Source: JAMCXS01 sp964459065 (GTDB taxonomy: Bacteria; Acidobacteriota; Terriglobia; UBA7540). From it: DNA of 13,705 nt. Below are positions 13,482 through 13,705 of this stretch, piece after piece. The stretch lies in assembly GCA_964459065.1 (NCBI GenBank), contig CAYWMN010000085.1:1-13705 (forward strand), written 5' to 3'. A program made the position numbers and the translations under genes. The notes below the pieces were generated by a model. The model saw only the letters and a list, made by a program, of their open reading frames with translations. It was not told the DNA's origin and did not search any database. The stretch's first letter is position 1. Each line of letters opens with the position of its first letter.

Positions 13482-13578
13482 TTGCGGCGCGGGTGATGAG
13501 ATCGTTTCTTGCCCCACTCAGGGTACCAATCAATCGTGATCTTGAACAGGATAGCACGCGCCGCACACGAATCGCGAT

Positions 13579-13705
13579 TCAGCTTGCGCCGCGGCCCAGC
13601 AGAACAACCGGAATCGTTTTCAGCAGGATCTTCAGGTCCAGAGCCGGCGACCAGTTATCGATGTATTCCAGGTCAAGCTCCATCCAGCGCTGGAAGTTGA
13701 GCTTG
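13579..13705 (-). CDS. Polyprenyl-phosphate sugar phosphotransferase (C-terminal end only)
   Basis: Only the last 41 residues lie in the window; the gene enters from the right edge on the minus strand and stops at 13579-13581. The tail reads WMELDLEYIDNW (7-18), then LDLKILLKTIPVVLLGRGA (22-40). This is the conserved C-terminus of the bacterial sugar transferase (WcaJ/PglC/ExoY type) family, in which W-ELDLEYI-NW-LDLKIL-KT-P-V is a hallmark. Such enzymes load the first sugar phosphate onto undecaprenyl phosphate to start a capsule, O-antigen or exopolysaccharide. Its presence ties the right edge to the flippase, polymerase and glycosyltransferase genes to the left. The first visible codon begins at 13704. 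Confidence 0.85.
   Translation of the reverse strand, partial: KLNFQRWMELDLEYIDNWSPALDLKILLKTIPVVLLGRGAS

Noticed and set aside
13440..13578. A structured leader resembling a c-di-GMP riboswitch upstream of the secreted protein
   Set aside because: Short pieces such as GGGGCAAG and CGCAAGGCC are suggestive, but the conserved GEMM core and its paired stems cannot be laid out.

Overview
This window most likely comes from a member of the Acidobacteriota. The evidence is moderate GC richness, the gene order, and a secreted carboxypeptidase-regulatory-domain protein (12208-13356) of a kind I associate mainly with that phylum. Everything here was read from the sequence; no database search was run.

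Left part (1-6229, minus strand): a classic type II fatty-acid and membrane-lipid operon, transcribed leftward as yceD (DUF177) - rpmF (L32) - plsX - fabH - fabD - fabG - acpP - fabF. The order is close to that of Escherichia coli. fabF runs off the left edge, so about the last 60 residues are missing. A near-consensus promoter precedes yceD and a second one lies directly in front of acpP. Several starts are non-ATG or weak: fabF uses TTG and yceD probably GTG. The rpmF-plsX gap holds two abutting dyads, one of which matches a CRP/FNR-type site exactly (TGTGA-N6-TCACA).

Middle part (about 6381-11382, plus strand): a divergently transcribed surface-polysaccharide module. It holds a Wzy/WaaL-type O-antigen polymerase/ligase, a MurJ/MviN-type flippase, a class I SAM methyltransferase and a GT4 glycosyltransferase with its own likely promoter. 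At the right edge (13579-13705, minus strand) sits the C-terminal end of a polyprenyl-phosphate sugar phosphotransferase, the enzyme class that starts such polymers. Together these supply initiation, elongation, modification, flipping and polymerisation/ligation, but the flippase is MurJ-like rather than a standard Wzx.

Right part (about 11550-13356): a VapBC-type toxin-antitoxin pair with a perfect 12-bp inverted repeat just ahead of the antitoxin, followed convergently by the secreted carboxypeptidase-regulatory-domain protein with an uncharacterised C-terminal domain. These two units interrupt the polysaccharide genes. No RNA gene, CRISPR array, transposase or insertion sequence is visible.
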